A DNA stretch of 64,000 nt from Polytrichum commune (GCA_950295325.1 OX485805.1:4464501-4528500); one strand, 5' to 3'; shown: positions 34,077-47,673, counted from the stretch's first letter. The notes: generated by a model not told the origin, from the letters alone. Program-made: numbers and translations.

Positions 34077-34088
34077 TCTTTGTGTATG
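34077..34088. repeat. Right target-site duplication of copy B
   Basis: An exact copy of 21298-21309 directly after the tail. Confidence 0.75.
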
Positions 34089-36532
34089 TATATATGCTTG
34101 TGCAATATCGTTACTAGTTCTTATTGACTTCCAATATTTGGTACAATCTCGTAGTGTCCTATTTCGGAGAGGGTGCCCTTTTGTCAAGGTCTATGGAACA
34201 AAGTTCGAGAATATGGTCTTAGAATTCTCACATATATTATTAAATATTAGGAATAAAAATAGGGCATTGCTAAATCGACCACATAGTTTGTTAAAAGGAG
34301 CATAGAGACACGTTGCATGGTCACGTGACTTTGTCAAAATTAGATTTTTCATCGTACACATGAAGAGGAGCAAGGACTTAGTTCTATGTTGGAATTAGTA
34401 AACTTGGCCAACTTGGATGACAAGTCAAAGCCTAGTCGACACCTTACATATTGAATATGATTATTTGACCAGTGTGTGTTCGATTTAACAATCCTTTGAA
34501 TATATACATTTGGAATGGAAATTCATGGATGATATTGCAACATAAATGGCACCTTTAGCTTTGCACCATTTTCTCATAGGAAATGAAACATGCAAATAAT
34601 GCGAGATGATTAGCAAATCAAGGCATTCTATATCAAATTGAAGACTCCCTTTCTTATTGAATGATACATATAGGTCCCCCCATTTATGTTGACTATTGAT
34701 ACTGGTTAGCAAATTGAGCATATAATCCCCTCTCTTTTCAATACATGTGGGTGCAAGCACAATAAAATGGACACCTCTTGATCCTTGCACATGTTTAAGT
34801 GAAAGGGATTCAAGCTTTGAGTTTTGTGATAAAAAGAAAACATCATAAAAGTCCTTAACACATATTGATTTACAAAGCCAAGAAATTCACATTGATAAAA
34901 AAAATCTCAAAAAAATCTCTACAAATCTTAGAAGACAGTGTCAGTGGTGTGCAAGTGGTGATATTGAGCAAATAATTGTCAATAAATAAATAAATATGAT
35001 AAATAGCATTTGATTGATAATTTTCTACAAACATATTTGATGATGACCTCAAGTGTATGATGAATTCAAGGAATGTGGAAAATTAATGAAATTCAAAATA
35101 GTTAAGGTCATGAATTTTACGTCTCTACAAGATCTAGCCATTTGCTTTTGAGCTTTAAATTTATTGATAAGTTTAGCCAAAAAAAGATAATTAAATAAGC
35201 TAAATTCAACCCAATTGCACCAAACCCAATTATGTGGCCATGAAAATCATGTGTTTTTGAAAAAATGGGGTCATGTGGAGCTCACCCAACCTCCATCTTG
35301 TGCCACCATGCACTTACACATTAGTTGTCCATCACTATAACTTTACTGCCCAAGTGGATGGGACAACACTTAGGGTTTTTCCTTATCTCAAAATTCAAGA
35401 TTAGATTATAGATGGTGGAAATGCTACATCTAATAATTGGCAATTGCCAAGTGGTGCCCCCGCCCCTAACCCCTCCTATGCCCACTTGGCTACCCTACAT
35501 GACTCTTAACGAGCAATCTCAGCTTCGTTCCTAAAACAAAAGAATATGGGTTGAAATTTCAACGCTCTTATAACAAGTTTGTATCAATTTGTGACCAAGA
35601 GAGAGACAAGTCTTAATGTTCCCACAAATTTATAGATGGACTTAAAGTTGCAATATTTCACTATGTATAATTTATAAATGGGATGAGGTTTCTCCTATTA
35701 GAAATTATGATATTTAATTATTTTTCTCATATGTTACAATTTCGCTTACATTTTATTCCCACTTTATTTAATGAGTTTTGCTAAATCATGTGGTATCAAT
35801 ACCATAGACTAAGTAAAACATTACTATCATATTTTTTTGGGGTTTGTAAAAATTGTCATTTATCCCATGGACATACATCCCTAGTTCTTTAAGAGTTGAT
35901 CCTTAAGCATCTTAGAGACCTACACTATGCCTCTACATGCAATAAGACATGTAATTGACCTACATACTTTCAATTTTGATCAAATGTGTCATAAATGATT
36001 GTACTCAAAATTAACTCATTATTCTAATGCTACTTTTCAAACAAGTTAAACATAAGATTTTTTTACTGAAAATTTGGGTTCCAATACATAGACTTGGTGT
36101 CTTCAAATGAGAATGTATATTTAGTATTTTGACCATCCATGCCATATATGGGTATTGCCTATTTGACATAAGCTTATGATGTACCAAATAATGCTTCAAA
36201 CCTATATATATCAAAAAATATGACTTACAAACTTAGTGAGGTTGGTAGAAATCGTGCATATAAGGTAAACATGTGTTGCTCAGATATTTTTGGCTCTACA
36301 CTAATCTACACTTCTCGGAGGATCTGAAACATGCAATAACTGTAAGTTAATTATTAGCAATTTTAGGTCATGGCCGTAACCATTTGTCTCATAATATGCA
36401 AAGCTTCAAAATTATTTTCATAATATGATAAAATGAATTTTAAAAAAATGCTCATATCAAATGAAATCTAACTATTTCTTTGAAATAGCATGTTGAATAA
36501 CAATTGTTGCATACCAAGTTTTCACAAATTAA
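34089..36532. other. Repeat-rich DNA without a gene
   Basis: 34150-34660 is a copy of the repeat that is tandem at 36.5-39 kb (shared block: GGCATTGCTAAATCGACCAC). 35222-35600 is the inverted partner of 38985-39335. The remainder (34660-35220, 35600-36480) shows nothing I can name. 36295-36430 is similar, in reverse orientation, to the last 150 bases of the window. Confidence 0.6.
35222..35600. repeat. Left arm of a long inverted repeat pair
   Basis: The sequence from GTGGCCATGAAAATCATG to the TTATAACAAG region matches the reverse complement of 38985-39335, with small indels. The arms enclose about 3.4 kb containing the ~500-bp tandem units. They may be long terminal inverted repeats of a fold-back or Mutator-type element, or simply two oppositely oriented copies of one repeat. 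Confidence 0.7.
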
Positions 36533-38966
36533 AGTTGAGTTTCGGAAAGAGCATGAAGTTCATGCGGGAGGAGCCTAGGGCTCCAGTATTGCAAGCTAAG
36601 CATAATGAACTTATGATAATTTGTTGCAGACATATGGGAGACGTGTTCAATACTGATGAGTACATACAAATAATGAAGTCTGTACTCACTAGCCAAAGCT
36701 CAATGGCTACAAACACTTGAAACCTAAGGTAGTTTTTATGAATGATCACTAAGCTAAATTTGTCCTATTCCCGAGAGGGTGCGCTTTCATCGAGGCCTTA
36801 TGGAACAAACTTCAAGAACATGGTCTTAAGGTTCTCACATATGTCGTAACATCTTAGGAATAAAAATAGGGCATTGCTAAATCGACCACATAGTTTGTTA
36901 AAAGGAGCATAGAGACACGTACGTCACATGGGCACGTGATTTTATGAATATTTGATTTTTCATCGTACACATGAAGAGGAGCAAGGACTTAGTTTTATGT
37001 TGGGATTAGTAAACTTGACCAACTTGGATGACAAGTCAAAGCCTAGTCGGCACCTTACATATTGACTATGATTGTTTAACCAGTGTGTGAGGAGCTTAGG
37101 GCTCCAATATTGCAAGCTAAGCATAATGAACTTATGATAATTTGTTGCAGACATATGGGAGACGTGTTCAATATTGATGAGTACATACAAATAGTGAAGT
37201 CTGTACTCACTAGCCAAAGCTCAATGGCTACAAACACTTGAAACCTAAGGTAGCTTTTATGAGTGATCACTAAGGTCCGTACCACATGGGGGGGGAGGCA
37301 AGGCGTATTGCTTGTCCCCATTGGCCGAGCCCACCTGCCATTCACCACACCCTCGGCAGGCAGGTGAGAGGCAATCTGAGCTGGCATGGGAGAGCGGCAG
37401 GGACACTCTGCCAGGGAAAATACTATGGCAGAGGGACCCTGCCGTGCCACATCAGACGTCGGGTCCCCAGGTGGCGCCTCCTTCGGCACACTCTCTCCCC
37501 GCTCCTGCTCCGAGCTCCGACCATTTCTCCTTCGCTCACTCTCGCTCCTGCTCTGAGCTCCCCACAGGTCGCCACTCCCCTCCGCCACACTCCTCCCTCC
37601 TCCACCCTCCTCCTCCCACACCCTCCCTGGCCGCAACTTTGAAGGAATTGCAGCTTCGAAGCCAATCCCTGGTTTTTTTTTTTTTTTTTTGCTTCCCCGG
37701 CAACTCAATCCTCTTGAATTTCGGCACTGGTTAGGTACGCCACAATACTCTTGGGTTTAGGTACAGAAATCTGTGTAGGTTCGGCACTCAATTAGCAGGT
37801 AAATTCAGCACAAACGTTGAGTGTTGATGAATAAGCTTCAAAGATGACAGGTCGACATCCTAACATTCTATCCTAGGCGGCAGAGTGTGGTGGGGGTGGA
37901 AGGCAGCGGCTGACGTGCCACCCCCACCCTATCCCTAAACCTAGCTTGTACGGCACTAAACCCTGCCAATAGTGTGGTATGGGCCTAAGCTAAATTTGTC
38001 CTATTCCCAAGAGGGTGCGGTTTCATCGAGGTCTTAAGGTTCTCACATATGTTGTAACATCTTAGGAATAAAAAATAGGGCATTGCTAAATCGACCACAT
38101 AGTTTGTTAAAAGGAGCATAGAGACACGTACGTCGCATGGTCACGTGACTTTATGAATATTTGATTTTTCATCGTACACATGAAGAGGAGCAAGGACTTA
38201 GTTCTATGTTGGGATTAGTAAACTTGACCAACTTGGATGACAAGTCAAAGCCTAGTCGGCACCTTACATATTGACTATGATTGTTTAACCAATGTGTGAG
38301 GAGCTTAGGGCTCCAATATTGCAAGCTAAGCATAATGAACTTATGATAATTTGTTGCAGACATATGGGAGACGTGTTCATTATTGATGAGTACATACAAA
38401 TAGTGAAGTCTGTACTCACTAGCCAAAGCTCAATGGCTACAAACACTTGAAACCTAAGGTAGCTTTTATGAGTGATCACTAAGCTAAATTTGTCCTATTC
38501 CCAAGAGGGTGCGGTTTCATCGAGGTCTTAAGGTTCTCACATATGTTGTTACATCTTAGGAATAAAAATAGGGCATTGCTAAATCGACCACATAGTTTGT
38601 TAAAAGGAGCATAGAGACATGTACATCACATGGTCATGTGACTTTATGAATATTTGATTTTTCATCGTACACATGAAGAGGAGCAAGGACTTAGTTCTAT
38701 GTTGGGATTAGTAAACTTGACCAACTTGGATGACAAGTCAAAGCCTAGTCGACACCTTACATATTGACTATGATTGTTTAACCAGTGTGTGATCAATTAA
38801 CAATCCCTTGAATATATACATTTGGAATGGAAATTCATGGATGGCATTGCAACATAAATGGCACCTTTAGCTTTGCACGATCTCTCATAGGATATGAAAT
38901 ATGCAAATAATGCGAGATGATTAACAAATTGAGGCATTCTATATCAAATTGAAAATTCGTCCTTGG
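36533..38966. repeat. Tandem ~500-bp repeat array
   Basis: Units consist of block A (CTAAATTTGTCCTATTCC through CTATGATTGTTTAACCA) and block B (TTAGGGCTCCAATATTGCAAG through GATCACTAAG). B 36570-36750, A 36750-37088, B 37088-37273, [insertion], A 37986-38297, B 38298-38480, A 38480-38790 with an extension to 38966. Units are highly similar. Short open frames within are repeated shadows, not genes. Further copies lie at 34150 and 41875. Confidence 0.85.
37274..37985. mobile_element. PIF/Harbinger-like non-autonomous element with GC-rich cargo (712 bp)
   Basis: Terminal inverted repeats GGTCCGTACCACA and GGCCCATACCACA (11 of 13 identical) bound the segment, flanked by a TAA duplication (37271-37273, 37986-37988). 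Two paralogous uninterrupted sites in the same array (GATCACTAAGCTAAATTT near 36745 and 38474) show exactly what the empty site looked like. The interior is markedly C- and G-rich against AT-rich flanks and may be captured gene sequence. Long open frames within it reflect base composition. Confidence 0.85.
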
Positions 38967-38984
38967 CTATATTATACAAATTTG

Positions 38985-39335
38985 TTATAAAAGCGTTGAG
39001 ATCTCAAGCTATAGTCTTTTGATTTAGGAACGAAGCCGAGATTACTCGCTAAGAGTCATGTAAGGCGGGCAAGTGGGCATAGGAGGGGTTAGGGGTGGGG
39101 GCACCACTTGGTGATTGCCAATTGTTGAAAGTAGCAGTTCCACCATCCATAATCTAAATTGGGATTTTGAGATAGGGAAAAATCCTACATATTGTCCCGT
39201 CTACTAGGGCGGTAAAACTTTAGCAATGGACTACAAATGTGTGAGTGCATGGTGGCACAAGATGGGCGCTAGGTGACCTCCACATGACCCCCATTTTTTC
39301 AAAAACCCATCATTTTCATGGTCGTTTTATGATAA
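38985..39335. repeat. Right arm of the long inverted repeat pair
   Basis: It is the reverse complement of 35222-35600. It begins after the last tandem unit and ends near the CATTTTCATGGTC motif. Orientation relative to the left arm is opposite. Confidence 0.7.
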
Positions 39336-41129
39336 TTTTTTTTATGGTTGCATTATAAATGTAGTTAAAAAAAGGATTGAAAATTGACTAATTAATTGCC
39401 ATGTGCTAAATTCGGACCGTAGCCTAGGAGATAGAAAAAATCAAAATTGGGAAGGTTGGTGTCTGATACGAGAGGTTGCATACTGAACATGCATTGAGAC
39501 ATTTTTTAGTATGTAGAATAGGTAGGAGTATGAGAAGAAGGAGACTCCAAGAGAGAGTCCAAAAGAAGTCGAGTATGTGAGAGATTTTTGTGAGGGACAA
39601 TAGAATTTTGGGAGTTCACAAATCAGTGTTTGATATGTGTTTGAGGTTGAAATTATCTTGGGCCATAATCTATTTTCATAATTAAAATTTTCGGAAGTGA
39701 TGCCTTGGACCATGAATTGCTCATGTGACTGCTTAATTTCTTTGCAGTGATGTTGAATCGATTGTTTGTGGTGATGTGGATGCTCAAGTTGGTCGTGTAA
39801 TGATCATACCCTTGGAATCTCAAATTTGTGAATGTTTGATTGTATGGGCTTGCTATCATAATATTCTCATACTTAATTTGATCCAAGTAAGAGTGAATGT
39901 ATGACTATAGTCATGTGTGGTGGATTCTATCCTTTAGTGCGTATGCACGTTGAAGTGACTCACAACAAGTGTGAGTGAATTACCTATCCTCCGAAGAATG
40001 GACAGGGTTGATGTATGATGCCAAGAGTCCGAGATAGACTATGGTGTTGGAAAGTATTAGTAGTCGGTACCCTGGTAAATGAAAGAAACCTTGGAGCAAG
40101 GGAGAGACAATAATCTTGAATGTTTAAGCCCGGAAAATATCAGAGTATACTACCAAGACCATTGACTGAGGAGGGATTAAGTACAACCTTGCCATGAATG
40201 TGTAGGCATTAAGAGATGAATGAAAGGATTACAAGAAAATCCTACATGGTCTGTAGTGATTAGACAATTATTAGGGCCACGGATTTAATTAGGAATGTTC
40301 ATGATAATAACGGATCACAAACAATTTGAGAAATTTGGAATGATTTCAAATTGAGATATCATGAGCCAATGGAACTCATACTCTCCATCACAGTTGATAG
40401 CGTAATCAAAATGTGAGCAAGAGACAATAGGACTTATTAACTTGTGAATTGGAAACCTCATTGCTTTAAGTGCAATACATTATGAAAAGGAGTGCAGGCT
40501 ATGGATTGATCCAATACAAACACTTTTCTCTAGAGAAGGAGGAGAGCGAAAGGTCAATAGTCTGAGGAGGTCATTGAATGGCCGAGCAAAACCATAGTCT
40601 ACCAAGAGTTTCCGAGAAGCCCAAGAGTTGGAAGAGGCTATGATCAAGTAAGCCTCCACCTTAGCAAAGGTTTCTAACCTAAAATGACCATAACCGAATG
40701 TATCGGGTGGACCATAATCTAAGGATCTACCTCATTTAATGCATATTGATTGCATTAATGATGTATGGACATAGTGAAATTCAACTTTGATGGATAACAA
40801 AGGAGTTAAATATGAATCATGGTATTTTCAAGCATTATGATTAAGAAGTGATACGATCAAATTAAAGGAAAGACAATTGCTAGACAATATAACTAAATTC
40901 ATCTTCAATCAAGAAAGACTGAAAATCTTGTAAGTGTAGGAAGATATGTGAGGATATGGTCTCAGGGTTCTCACATATCTTCCTACACATTAAGAATAAG
41001 AATAAACCATTTCTAAATTGACCACGTAGTTAGATACACAAGCCAAAGAATGAGCTAAAGATTTGAAAATCCAATTCTCCTGCATGAAAATGAAGGTTGG
41101 TAGTTCCAACAAAGAATGCAAACGACAAG
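39336..41129. other. Unresolved DNA
   Basis: There is no supportable gene. AT-rich sequence with short open frames only. 40940-41040 shares the GGTTCTCACATAT and GACCACGTAG blocks of the ~500-bp repeat, so some of it is older repeat debris. Confidence 0.4.
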
Positions 41130-41580
41130 AAGACGACGTTTTTTATGTTTGAAATGGGCTAGTAGATTATATATTTTGTTATACATTATATTTGTACAAC
41201 AATTTATTATATATGTTGTATATATAATATATTGATTGATGATATCAAAGTTTTAATATGTAGTATATATTTGTATGGTTGAATAAGGATTTATTTAAAT
41301 AAGAGTTTGAATTATGTTTTCAAACATTAATAAGTACACTACACTCAATAATGAACACAATTGAGAGGACCTATGTATCCAATTTAAAAAGCAACAAACA
41401 CGCATTTCCGATAGCCACAACTAAATCAAAGGAGGTCTAATTTTTAGTCTCATTTCTACATGTGTCATCGTCAAATTTGCTAATGGAACTCGATTATATT
41501 TATATAAATCTAATCAATAGAATTTGGAAAATATGAAAATAGAACCAAATAACATCCACATACCTTGATTGGATAATATC
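41130..41580 (-). repeat. Copy of a long-TIR element end
   Basis: This segment is the reverse complement of 58745-59165, including the ATTTGGTTC-like terminus and the AT-rich inner part. No partner end was found nearby, so it is probably a truncated copy or one end of a degraded element. Confidence 0.65.
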
Positions 41581-41874
41581 TTAGTATTTCTAAGTCAAAC
41601 CGGTTACATGTTCACATCTTTCCGTTATTCAACTACAGGCTCTTTTGGTTCAATGATTACAATCTCACTCCTTAACAACATTTTCAAACCATGCACAACT
41701 TGTGCATATCTTTATAATATATTACCATACATATATAGAAATAGAAAAAATACTAAATTTGACATATTCACTTATGTAATAAATCAAATAAGTGAATTTG
41801 AAAATTCATTTCATAATATAAATAAAATCAATTACATAATGTATTTGGTCATTTAAAATGAAATATAACCATTT

Positions 41875-42540
41875 CTAAAAAATGGCATGTTGAATAACAA
41901 TTACTGCATAATAGACTTTCACAAATTAAAGTTGAGTTCCGGAAAGAGGAGGACAATCATGCGAGAGATGCTTAGGGATCCATTAGTGCAGGCTAAGTAG
42001 AATGTACTTATGATAATTTGTTGCAGACATATAGGAGACGTGTTCAATATTGATGAGTACAGACAAATAACTAAGTTTGCACTCACTAGCCAAAGCTCAA
42101 TGGCTACAAACACCTGAAACCTAAGGTAGCTTTTATGAATGATCACAAAGGTAAATCTACCCTATTCCCGAGAGGATGCCCTTTCATCAAGGTCTCGAGA
42201 TGATTCACAAATCGAGGCATTCTACATCAAATTGAAAATTCATCCTTTCATTGAGGTCTTATGGAACAAACTTCAAGAATGTGGTCTTAGGGTTCTCACA
42301 TATCTTATTACATACTAGGAATAGGGCATTGCTAAATTGACCACATAATTTGTTTAAAGGAGCATAGAGACACGTCGCATGGTCATTGTACACATGAAGA
42401 GGAGCAAGGACTTAGTACTATGTTAGAATTAGTAAACTTGACCAACTTGAATGGCAATCAAAGCCTAGTTGACACCTTACATATCGCCTATGATTGTTTG
42501 ACCAATGTGATTGATTCAACAATCCCCTGAATATATAGTG
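41875..42540. repeat. Dispersed copy of the ~500-bp repeat
   Basis: Block B (41920-42150) and block A (42150-42510) occur in the order seen in the tandem array, but more diverged and with an extra internal duplication near 42200-42260. Confidence 0.7.
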
Positions 42541-45500
42541 GGATTTTGTGATCGGTGCTTGTATTTCGTGAGAGCGCTCAATTGAGGTTGCTGCCTGTTG
42601 TGCGGATTCGATCGAGGCAGTACATTTGTGTTGCCTTCGTGCCTTCATGCGGCTTTTGTGTCTTTGTCGTGTAGGTGATGGGGTTAGGAAGCTTGCATAT
42701 CTATCACCTGCTGCTGGTACAGTCTACTTAAGTCTACTTTTGTGGATGTGATTCTGTGCTCCTCTTTGGCAATTTAGTCTTGCCGCCACTGCCTTGAGCA
42801 AACTTGTATAGAGATATCGTGTCCGTTGCCTCCGCCTCTAGCCATTCTAGTGTTGCGTCTTTTCGCCGTTGCCGCTTCTTTTCTCTTCTCTTTCTGAAGC
42901 ATTTGGTGTCTGGCAGCGAAGACAGAAGTATATATTGCATCTATTAGTCATTCATGGTGGTTCAAACCTCGCTTTTTTGTTGACTTTTTCAACGCTAATT
43001 TATAGAATTGCAATCTATTGTCAAATTGCAACGTAAAATTGCAATCTATTGTCCTGAGCATTCTCTCCTCTTTGAGGCTTTCTTCCAACTTTCTTTTATG
43101 ATTTTATTATGCTCGATTGTCCAGTAGATTTCCGTTAAGCATCCAAGCTCGGCAAAAGCCTTCATCGTGACTACTCAGAGGAGCCCCCTTTTTCTTTAAT
43201 TTTTTGAAGCCATGCTGCGTGGACCTCTACACTCTCGTCGAGTCGTCGCCGCACTTGGTTAATCTTAGTAGAGCTGGTGGAAGATCATTTCCGCTAACGG
43301 GTTATGCAAGAATTGGCTCAATAAAAACTTCAACAATTCAAGCTCTATTTAGAAAGCTGTTCCTACAGCTTCTATGAGTTATATATTGTGAGGAGTATCT
43401 AAGAAGGGGCTATGAAGGAGACAATCTGGGCTTGACAGTGTTTGAATTCAGCAAAAGGAACAGAGAAAGGTACCGGTTTCCACGGTAGTGCAAAACGTTT
43501 TCAAGGAGAGATAGTGGTTTTTATAGGGATGGTGGCATATGTGCCCCTTGCAACGCACACAAAGTTGAGACCCGCAGGTCCGCTTACAGAGCAACTGTCT
43601 GGGTCAACTGTGACAACCCCTGAGTTATGCAGCTAAACTTGATTGGCATAATCGCGGTGGAGAAAATTACCACCACTCACGGTAAATTGTTTTTTGGATG
43701 ACCATACTCACAATAATCATAGTAAATAACAAAAAAATAATGCTACAACGATCTCCATCATTTTGGAGCAAAGGGGACATCAAAAGAAACTCTATGGGAT
43801 CCATGGTAGCATACAATATGCTTTTAACAGTTTTGTGCCCAACACAAATGATGAATTGAACACTTCAAAAGAGTCTTCAGGATGATGAAGAACTTGGAAC
43901 AACTTGCTGATGAAGAACTTAGGGTGTGAGCAACTTGGCCTCCGTCTGTAGTGGCATCCCCAACTATTCCACATCCGGAAGTTGACGGAAAGTTTGCTGT
44001 GATCGGAGCATGAGTCTCCATTGTCGGGACAGCTGTCCTCTGTATAGAATCAGGAGACCTAGACGATCAAACGTGCTGTACTTACTAAAATTCAATCGCT
44101 GCTGAAACAGGTTGCGGTTGAGGAGTGGGCGAAGGAGTCACAAGCTTTTGGTCAGCCAAGTTGAAGAGCGGGCAGGACCAAGTGTGCCCCAGTAAGTCCG
44201 ACCTCCTCCTCTCTTAAAGAGTCATGCATGCGATCTGTCTGTCAGCTTCACTTTCGCCTGCATCGCCACCATAGCCAGGGTCAACTTAACTTACTCACAA
44301 GCTATACTGTCTGAGTTTAGTTCTCTCCTTCATTCGACCTCCTCACTACCTTGTTTTCAAGCTAATCTTGAAAGCTGCCATGTGCACTTTGTTCATGCCT
44401 GTTGGCTGGATTTTTAGTACCCAACAATATGTTCAAACGCACTTCCTCATTTTCTCCACCATATGTACGTGAGGGCCCTCAAGCTAGTCCATCCCCTCTT
44501 TCCGTAATGTCAAGGATTCTGGTAGATGTAGCACTTTCAATAGCCGTGCCATCTATATGTTTCTTAGATACTGAGCATATTAGGTGATGAACATCAAGTC
44601 CCTGTTTAGTGACCCTCACACCCTCTATGCATCATACCTTCGTCGCTTTACTTTAAATCAAGGCATATGGATGTCGAGGTTTGTGATAAGATGCACACCA
44701 TCATCCACATATTTGCTAGATACTGGACATAGGTGATGAACTTGAGAATCCCTTTTCATCGACCCTCGCATCAGCTATGCATCGTACCTTGGTTGCTTTT
44801 ATGTTAATTCAGTGCATAGATGTTTTGAGTCTCTACATATGGATGTAGAGGTTCATGATGACATGACCCAAATGGGGTTAGAGATGCTCACCCTTTGTAG
44901 CTCCCACTTAATTTATATTTGAGCAAGCCCTAATTCTATTCGCTTCCTTACATCAGCTCCCACCATCTCATGTGCATCAAAGAAACCACCCTTACAAACT
45001 CTTTAATAATATTGGAAGCAGACGAGTATAGCAACGAAATGTTGTGAAGACGTTGGTAATCTTTAGTGGCATTTTTAAATCAAGTGATTTACATATTTAT
45101 AGGATGGTAGAGAATATAATGCTCAAATTTCTTATTACAATGTACCAATAATGTGAATTTGATCTTGTTTTTTATATTTCTTGAAGAACTTATTGTGTGG
45201 TAATAACTCCACTTTTCATGAGCATGAGTGCAATATATGCAACTAAAGACCTTATCAACTTGATCGTGTATCTTTATTTGATTCAAAGAGTGTTGTAGTC
45301 TTCAAATTTTGAGGACATTCTAGGTAATTTTATACTTCTCATCTTCATTGCATCCAAAGTCAATCTCCATTAAGAATGACAATATTGAGTTGATAACTGG
45401 GACAAAAATAGGAGTATTATTTATCCACTAAAATCATAAATTTGCACATTGTGAATTGTAACTTGCAAGAGGTTTCTTGAAGTTTTTGAAAGGGATTGAA

Positions 45501-45954
45501 TGGAGTGTTGCTTCCTAGCACTTGAGGACTTGCATTTGGGTGGCCACCCACTTTTAGCAGCAAGTGGCTTATAAGTCGATGTGGAGGGGTTGGAGATTAT
45601 GTTGGAAAAATATTGAATTAAGCATACTAGCCCCTATCTAAATAGTCAAAAAATGCATGAGCATACGAAACAAAAAGGAGGGTGCCCTTTTGTGTTTCAT
45701 ATGTTGCTAATATAAGAGCAGTTGGGGCCAATACTAACTAAGTATGTAGAATGACAATTTGTATGTTCCTATGTCCATGTATATTTTCATTGTGAGTTGT
45801 GGAGACTTTAGGTGGTTGTCACTATGACTTTTTGTTACATGGATGTTTGCAGATGGAGTGACCACTTTTATATGCTTGGAACTACATAGATTACCCCTTC
45901 TTTGGACATTTGTTGGCGATCGAGACAATATGGTTTTCTAGCAAATATTTCATC
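42541..45954. other. Unresolved region upstream of the kinase-NLR gene
   Basis: No coding region is supportable. 42545-44560 has a somewhat higher GC content and many short open frames on both strands, without recognisable domains. 44561-44865 is a two-unit tandem duplication. The final kilobase is AT-rich and would contain the promoter of the downstream gene, but I cannot identify a TATA box or start site with confidence. Confidence 0.4.
44561..44865. repeat. Two tandem ~151-bp units
   Basis: Blocks starting TTCTTAGATACTGAGCAT (44561) and TTGCTAGATACTGGACAT (about 44713) are followed by corresponding GGTGATGAAC and CTATGCATC motifs. Diverged but clearly duplicated. Confidence 0.7.
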
Positions 45955-47631
45955 ATGGCGAAGCTTTTACAATTGTTTTTGGAGCAACTATCAAGGTTTT
46001 GGGATTTTATTGGCACTTGCTTTATGATGTTTTGGACATGTCAGCAAAGAGGAACCATTCACATATATGACATTGGAGGTTTATTGCAATGGCAGAAGGA
46101 AGAAATATGTAGACTTGAAGGGATTTCTAATGGCAACGAAATACTGAATAAAAAGCAATGTAAACATCTTCTCACCAAGCTTGAAAAAATCCAAGAATGT
46201 GTTCGTAAGATGATCACGTTGGGTAGTGAGGTCCAAAAGTTTGGTGTTGCACTTGAGGAGCTATGTTGTATTATACAAAAATTGGGAGTTGTGACGAGTG
46301 AATGCGGAAATCAAAATTGGAGTCAAGCAATCGCATTCCAAATAAATAACAAGGAAGCTTTTCGAGAACTTGTGTTTGATTTGAGGTGTTGTTGGGATGT
46401 GATATATGAGATGCATTCAACAAGCCATCTAGGGTTGCATCCTGTCATGTTTACCATTGACCTTGACATGCCTACCTTGAAAGAAATTGAGGACGACGAA
46501 AAAGTTCTTCAAGAAAGCCTCAACGATGGTAAAAACTATGAATGGAGAGAACATTTACAGCAAAGATTGGGGGATTTGCAACTAGAAGGTGGAGAACTTG
46601 ACGGTGTGGAGGTTCCAATTGTCATTGATTCATTGAGACCAAAACTCCTTACACAGATTGGGGAAGGAGCATATGGTGTTGTGTACGAATCAATATGGTT
46701 GGGTTTTAAATGTGCAACAAAGATATTGCCAGCTTCATATGGAATCCAAGATATTCTCAAAGAGGTTGGTATACTAGCAGGCCTGAGCCATCCGAATCTC
46801 ATCAAATTCATTTATTGTGGAGTTTGCAAAAAGGGGAATGGCGAAACTCTTGAGAATTTGTATTTGGTGATGGAGTTCATGGACATGAGCTTGAGTGGCA
46901 TGTTGAAGAAGCAATCTAAACCGTTATCATATCTTCTTGCAATTGATATTATGCTTCAAATTGCAAGTGGCGTGTGTTATCTTCATGACATGCATGTTGC
47001 TCATCTTGATTTGAAGCCGGACAATGTGCTCATGAGACCCAATTCCGTTGAGGGAAGAAAATTGAATCCTACCCGATTTTTTGTCAAGTTGGCTGACTAT
47101 GGTACTTCCAACATTGAGGTTGAAAGCAAAGTTATTGAGGAACAAGAGTGCCACCGTGTTGGTACAACTAAGTATATGGCACCGGAAATAATTCAAAAAA
47201 ACCTCAAACCTCATGCAAGTTTATTTCAAGCTGATGTATGGTCCTTTGCCATGACATGTTCAGAGATTTTGTCACAAATTGCTCCATTTGGGAGCAATTT
47301 CATACAAACCAAAGACATTTTGAAAAAAATAAAGGAATTTGAGAGGCCAAAATTGCCAATGAATTGTGAAGAGCTTACGAGGTTGATCGAGGAATGTTGG
47401 GTGGAGGATCCTTTACAAAGGCCGACATTTTCGAAAATTTGTGAAAAATTGATTGAATTGAAGAAAATGTTTTTGAGAGGAACATATTCACCAAGTCTAT
47501 ATCCCAAGTTTGAAAAGGATGGAACCTCGCTCCAAAAGAACTCAAGAATAGAGAAAGCAAAGGAGGTCAAGGAGAAACATGCTATAGAGGTATGAACCAT
47601 TTTGGTGTTAAAATATTTAATAAACTATTCA

Positions 47632-47673
<42 letters not shown>

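Noticed and set aside
37076-37708. 210-residue minus-strand open frame
   Set aside because: It runs through the GC-rich cargo and across the end of the Harbinger-like insertion into the tandem repeat; composition artefact.
42734-43640. Possible small genes in the GC-richer stretch upstream of the NLR
   Set aside because: Short frames on both strands, no domain, no conserved start or splice pattern.
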